DNA of 64,000 nucleotides from Pyrocephalus nanus (Eukaryota; Chordata; Aves; Passeriformes; Tyrannidae): positions 9,430,556 to 9,494,555 of the forward strand of contig CM076261.1 in assembly GCA_038380795.1 (NCBI GenBank), given 5' to 3'. The first letter of the stretch is position 1. Every line of letters begins with the position of its first letter. Of this stretch, positions 59,801 to 64,000 are shown one piece after another. A model generated the notes under the pieces. That model was not told the origin of the DNA, made no database searches, and saw nothing but the letters and a program-made list of their open reading frames with translations. Position numbers and translations under genes: made by a program.

Positions 59801-62362
59801 AATTTAAAAAGTGTTTGTTAACCATAGGTTGTTTCCTGTGGTTAAGATTCGTGACAACCTGTAACTTTTAATCTAATTGCATACCTGTTACTCACCAACC
59901 ATTTTACCACATTGCTTGAATCCATAGTGTTCATCTCCAATACTAAATTCATTGGCAGCCTGGGTAATTAAATGTCTCACTCCAGCCTAATTTGCTTTTG
60001 AAAACCTCCTTGCTACTTCTGCTGAGAACTTTCAGCTTATGCAATTAGCTGTAATAAGCAGGTAGACATTCCCTATCTGAATGAATGCCTCGCCTCTAAC
60101 CCAGGATAGAAGGTGATACCTGACGTTGGGCACAGCCTAGTTAGAAAGTAATCAACCACTAAACCTTTGAGTTTTGTCATCTCTCTAATACCTCTGAGTT
60201 CAGCTGGCACAGCAGAAGCAGGGACACTTGGCATTTGATCAACCACCTCCACCTACACTGGCATACGCTTGTTATAGACTGGCAATATTCAGATCTCACG
60301 TGAGGACTGCTTCAAGAGCTTTCAAGTCACTGTGAGTCTCTCCTTTGACTGTGCACAAGGCTGATATCTTCACCTGCTCTAGGTCAGAATTGCCCTTGCT
60401 GAACACAAGACAAATAGAACATTCATATATTATTATGAATAAAGATACTGCTTTAGTTTGTGATAAGAAGGGATTTCTTTCAGTCATAAAGGTGTCTTCA
60501 GTCTTTGAAATGTTGGAATGAGCTACTACTGGGTGACTGGTGATTTAGTTAGAAACTTTTCTTTCCTCTTATTGTATTCCTAGACGTTTACAATTGGTTA
60601 ACAAATTACATTAAAATTCCCTTATTCAAGAACCTGTTTTTAAATATGGATTATTTTTAGTTGACTGCTAATGTTAGTGAATTTGCCAAAGGGTGACCAT
60701 TCAATGAAATAAAACAATGTATGGAAAGAGAAGGAATGTAAGAATGCATTCTTGGTTTTAATCTTCTTGGTTTTGGGGGTTTTTTAATATGCTTAGAGCA
60801 GACCATTTGATATGAAAAACCTAGTTTTGCTTGGATTTTTATGCAAAGTTGTCACTTATCCTTTGAAAGAGTTTGGGGTAGAAAAAGGGACACGAAAATC
60901 ATTTTTGTGTGAAAAGTCCATTAGTGTTTAACTTAAAAATGAATTTACAGAACCTACCTGGAAGCTGTTGAATTAATGGAAACATCTCCCTGCCATTGCA
61001 GATATCTCGAAGGCCTTAATTTTAACAGAAATTGGTCCAAAACGTGACCCTGCAACTTTGAAATTGTTCCTTGGTAACATTGAGAGATTGCTCAAGGCCC
61101 AAGCACATGGGTAAGATACTTTACAATATATGTCTCACATTTGCGATGAAAAAGTCATTAAAACAAGTAGTTTTTAAAAAACTCCAACCCAACAAGTGTG
61201 TTGTACGTTTTGTGATCTCAACACATAGGTTGAAACGAAAGGCAATTTCTTCTTTATGTTCCCATGTCCCCTTCTCGTGGGGTTTAGGGTCCGTGTCATT
61301 GGGAGCTCAACGCTGGCTCTGTGCCACTTGGCGTCCGGCGCTGCAGACGCCTATTACCAGTTTGGGTTACACTGCTGGGACCTGGCAGCGGCGACTGTCA
61401 TCATTAGAGAGGCAGGTGGCACTGTGATAGACACTTCAGGTGAGCATATCCTTCTTTTCACTGACTTTTGGGGGATTGAGTGGCTACTTGAGGGCAACTT
61501 GTTACCTCAGTACAGTCCTTTCTCTGTGGCTCTCTCTCATTTCTCGCGACGTTCTGTAGAAACATCTGTACTCCACTAGGCTCTGACTGGTTTTTCAGGA
61601 CAAACTCATGTAATTCCAGCCTGGAATCAAAGGTCTTCTGAGTCAAACTGTATTTCCATGACCTTGAGTAATTCCTTGAAAGCATCATTTTTACTGTACA
61701 GAACCAGCCCAGGAGATTGGTAGGCGTGCTCAGACTCCAAACACATTCCACAGAGACAACCTCCCAGGAAAGGAGGACTCTGAGGTACAAGTCTGAACAT
61801 ATATGACTGAAAACTGGTCAGAGAGAGTGAAGGACAGCACAGTCTCCAGATTATTACTTTATTCTTTTAGATGGTACCCATCTCAGAGTAACAGTTTACT
61901 GGTGACCAGTACCTAGATACTCTGGAAAGATCTGGTGCATTAAGAGGAAGGGTATGCTGAACAAACTAATTTCTGTTGTACCCCTTCGTGTTGCTAGAAA
62001 GGAATATTGCATTTATTGTTAGATACTGAACAAATCTAGGCATGCATTTCTTCTCTTGCATACTTTGTACCTAGAATTTTCTAAAATAACTTTTTTGCTG
62101 GAGATGTCCAGACAGAAGTTGCTGAATTAGGCTGTTCTTCCCACCCAAAAGGAGCTATGTATGAAGTTGTTTCAGTGTTTTTGAAGCTATATAATTACAG
62201 CATGGCTCACATTTAAGACAGTTCTTATTAATCTTCTTGTCCTCAGGGGGACCTCTGGATCTTATGTCCTGCCGAGTGATTGCTGCGGGCACCAGAGAGA
62301 TGGCCATGTTCATAGCTCAGGAAATACAAACTATTCACTACAGACGGGATGACGAGAATTAA
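44545..62362 (+). CDS. IMPA2: IMPA2, inositol monophosphatase 2 (complete)
   Basis: Mg-dependent, lithium-sensitive family of cytosolic phosphatases that release free myo-inositol from inositol monophosphates, feeding phosphoinositide resynthesis. Eight coding exons join in phase: 44545-44664, 49691-49824, 53804-53908, 55276-55321, 57429-57537, 61002-61110, 61288-61439 and 62247-62362. The product is 296 aa against 288 in human; the extra length is an acidic and alanine-rich N-terminus. Family motifs are present: TETDH, the acidic EE pair in FIAEES, motif A as [14 protein letters not shown], and motif B as [15 protein letters not shown]. These supply the metal-binding Glu and Asp residues and the Asp of motif B. 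It is not IMPA1: HYRRDDEN at the end and [20 protein letters not shown] fit IMPA2, and synteny with GNAL and MPPE1 agrees. Confidence 0.97.
44665..49690 (+). other. IMPA2: IMPA2 intron 1
   Basis: About 5 kb. It starts inside the CpG island, then a 16-bp tandem array (44837-45111), then ordinary AT-rich sequence with a T run at about 46918-46933 and an A run at about 49313-49333. No other coding feature is supported. Confidence 0.6.
44837..45111. repeat. 16-bp GC-rich tandem repeat
   Basis: Roughly 16-17 degenerate copies of a unit close to GGGGGCCCCATCCCTT, most regular at 44837-44900 and decaying toward 45111. The GGGGGCCCC half is a perfect or near-perfect inverted repeat within the unit. 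It begins about 170 bp after the IMPA2 exon 1 donor. Confidence 0.88.
49691..49824 (+). CDS. IMPA2: IMPA2 coding exon 2
   Basis: Acceptor GTTTCAG, donor GTGAGT. Encodes [20 protein letters not shown] and ends VLKEKFPSH; it includes the TETDH metal-site region. Confidence 0.96.
53804..53908 (+). CDS. IMPA2: IMPA2 coding exon 3 (motif A)
   Basis: Acceptor AATGCAG, donor GTAAAT. Encodes [20 protein letters not shown] and then [14 protein letters not shown]. Human has Ile where Val is found in DPVDG, a conservative change in the signature. Confidence 0.96.
55276..55321 (+). CDS. IMPA2: IMPA2 coding exon 4 (46 nt)
   Basis: Acceptor TTTCACAG, donor GTATGA. Encodes [15 protein letters not shown]. 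The short exon is confirmed by phase and by family conservation. Confidence 0.95.
57429..57537 (+). CDS. IMPA2: IMPA2 coding exon 5
   Basis: Acceptor TCTTAAAG, donor GTTGGT. Encodes [20 protein letters not shown] and ends LQVSKET. Confidence 0.95.
61002..61110 (+). CDS. IMPA2: IMPA2 coding exon 6
   Basis: Acceptor CATTGCAG, donor GTAAGA. Encodes [20 protein letters not shown] and ends [10 protein letters not shown]. Confidence 0.96.
61288..61439 (+). CDS. IMPA2: IMPA2 coding exon 7 (motif B)
   Basis: Acceptor GGTTTAG, donor GTGAGC. Encodes [20 protein letters not shown], then [15 protein letters not shown]. The WD of this motif carries the third metal/substrate Asp. Confidence 0.97.
62247..62362 (+). 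CDS. IMPA2: IMPA2 terminal coding exon
   Basis: Acceptor GTCCTCAG. Encodes [20 protein letters not shown], ends HYRRDDEN, then TAA at 62360-62362. Confidence 0.96.
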
Positions 62363-62830
62363 ATACCTACAGCATGGAGTTTGCCCTCCTGAACTATGTA
62401 ACTTTTGCAAGATGGGTGGCTTAAAGGGTATGTGATTTCAGCAGGATGCTTTCTGTGGAGATTTTCCGTGTCAAATATTTTTTATAAATTTATTACGATG
62501 TGGGAAGGCATAGGGAGATTTTTAAACCTCTGAGAATCGTGTTTCCTTTTTAATATGTATCTCTTTCAACAGTATCTTTTTTATAAGATAGTGTATTTTA
62601 CTGGTAGTAAATTAGTCTCAAAATTAAGTTGTAATTTCATATATGTGGGGCTGATATTTAGTCTTTTGTAACATGCAGCTAAAAACGGAACTTTATTTTT
62701 ACAGATGCAGATCTCAGGTAAATGAGCTTTAGGACTGTAGTAAAGGATGAGTAGTTAAGATGTGTGCCTATAATATCCTTGTTCTATGATACGTAAGAAT
62801 GCAATAAAAATGACATTGTTGTTTTCCCAA
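62363..62830 (+). other. IMPA2: IMPA2 3'UTR
   Basis: AT-rich sequence after the stop, up to the region just past the AATAAA at 62803. The length of about 0.45 kb is plausible; the exact cleavage site is not visible. Confidence 0.6.
62803..62808 (+). terminator. IMPA2: IMPA2 polyadenylation signal
   Basis: AATAAA in the context AATGCAATAAAAATGACATTG, 441 bp after the stop codon and followed by T/G-rich sequence (GTTGTTTTCC), as expected downstream of cleavage. Confidence 0.65.
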
Positions 62831-62849
62831 CTACGTCATAGCTATACAT

Positions 62850-62965
62850 CCATATATGTACATGTATGTATGTTTGTGTGTGTATATATACATATATATA
62901 TATATATACACACTATATGCATGTATACACACACATATTCACATGTGTATGTTTATATGGGTATC
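62850..62965. repeat. TA/TG compound microsatellite
   Basis: Imperfect alternating purine-pyrimidine sequence: TATGTACATGTATGTATG, GTGTGTGTATATATACAT and ACACACATATTCACATG types. It lies just downstream of the IMPA2 polyadenylation signal. Confidence 0.85.
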
Positions 62966-64000
62966 CTGGATGTTTACAGCAATTTAGAGAATGCATAGAA
63001 GAAAGGTAATGTTGAAAGTTATTTTCAGGTAAAGAGTACAGGTTATTTAGGTGATTCTGGTCGGGGCTATCCAGATGGCAAATAGCAGAGCTGATCGTGG
63101 AAAACGTTTAGTTACTTTACAAACTGTCCAGATAGTTTTGTTTCCCTTCATCCCTCTGCATGGGTATAAATCATACTGTCCTACAGGCCTCTGTAAGATA
63201 CTCCAACCTGCAAACACTTACTACCATAGAGTAATTATAGTTAAAACCAGGAATATTGAACTCAAACTGAGCTATTCACAGTATTAACTATGACACACAG
63301 TAGGAGGCCAGCAGAATAGAGCACAGTGTCAAGGAGCTGTTGATTTTAGAGAAACTTGGAGCAGAACAGCAGGATTTGGCCCCTTACAGGCAAGTGATTA
63401 AAAATATGCATGGAAGATTATGCTTGCAAAAAGTTGTAAACCACATGCCCGTCTTGCACAAAGTTGTAATCACACTTTCTGATCAGAAAAACCTGTAAAA
63501 TCTGTTACATAGGTTTCCCAAACACACAGTTGTTCTCTATCATTGTATCTAGCCAAGGTTATAATTTCTATTTAGATTATGCTTTGAATTATGAGCACAG
63601 GGAAAATACAAGTGTGTCCGGAAAAATAGTTGATAAAAAAAAATCACTTCTATTTTTTCTTCAAAAATTTAATTTAGAGGTATCTTTTTTTGCAAGAGTC
63701 CAAGTTAAATAAAGGAATGAGCCAAAAAAGTTGGTTAAAAAATTTAAACTTTTTTTATACACTGCATGTGTAGAATTTGTAAATGTGTTCAGGTATCTGC
63801 TTAGAACAAACTAAACAGTATTTCTTAAAAATAACCTTGTATGTGTTTCTTGCAATGAGAAATGTTTTTCACTGAATATAACAAAAAATTCTGTGTGAAT
63901 TCTTGATGCTTTTTTGTTCACGAGAAATGCAAAGTACTGACTGTGTGAAGAATGTCTAAATCCAACTAAGCATTTAAGAGCTGATGGTTCTTACCAGAAA
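62966..64000. other. Flank downstream of IMPA2
   Basis: AT-rich, no gene or repeat supported. In human the next gene is CIDEA, which is not reached here. Confidence 0.5.

Overview
The window is vertebrate nuclear DNA, most likely from a passerine bird. Genes are split into short exons with GT/AG splice sites and long AT-rich introns. The interspersed repeats are CR1 LINE fragments (the main avian repeat), plus one solo LTR of about 1.06 kb that resembles songbird ERV LTRs. The gene order GNAL - MPPE1 - IMPA2 matches the block on human chromosome 18p11.2. No bacterial, plasmid or phage feature was seen. The species cannot be fixed from the sequence alone.

Layout. (1) 380-8382, plus strand: the last five coding exons of GNAL (G-alpha-olf), followed by its long 3'UTR to about 9.95 kb. 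(2) 11821-20381, minus strand: a complete ten-coding-exon MPPE1 (PGAP5) of 398 aa, convergent with GNAL. A solo LTR sits in its intron between coding exons 2 and 3. (3) 24863-33104, minus strand: a complete eight-exon, 270-aa coiled-coil gene that I assembled by joining exons in phase. It has no counterpart I know of between human MPPE1 and IMPA2. Its C-terminal half resembles the extreme C-terminus of the ciliary protein CEP290, and three short motifs occur in the same order. A 37-bp, 21-copy minisatellite lies about 100 bp upstream of its start codon. (4) 34-44 kb: intergenic, with CR1 fragments and no supported gene. (5) 44545-62362, plus strand: a complete eight-exon IMPA2 (inositol monophosphatase 2) of 296 aa, with a CpG-island promoter and a 16-bp GC-rich tandem repeat early in intron 1. 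(6) 62.4-64 kb: IMPA2 3'UTR, a TA/TG microsatellite and unannotated flank.

The genes do not form an operon-like unit. GNAL acts in cAMP signalling, MPPE1 in GPI-anchor remodelling in the secretory pathway, and IMPA2 in inositol recycling. The coiled-coil gene is the main novelty. Exon junctions were read from splice consensus, reading phase and remembered human protein sequences. No alignment or search was run.
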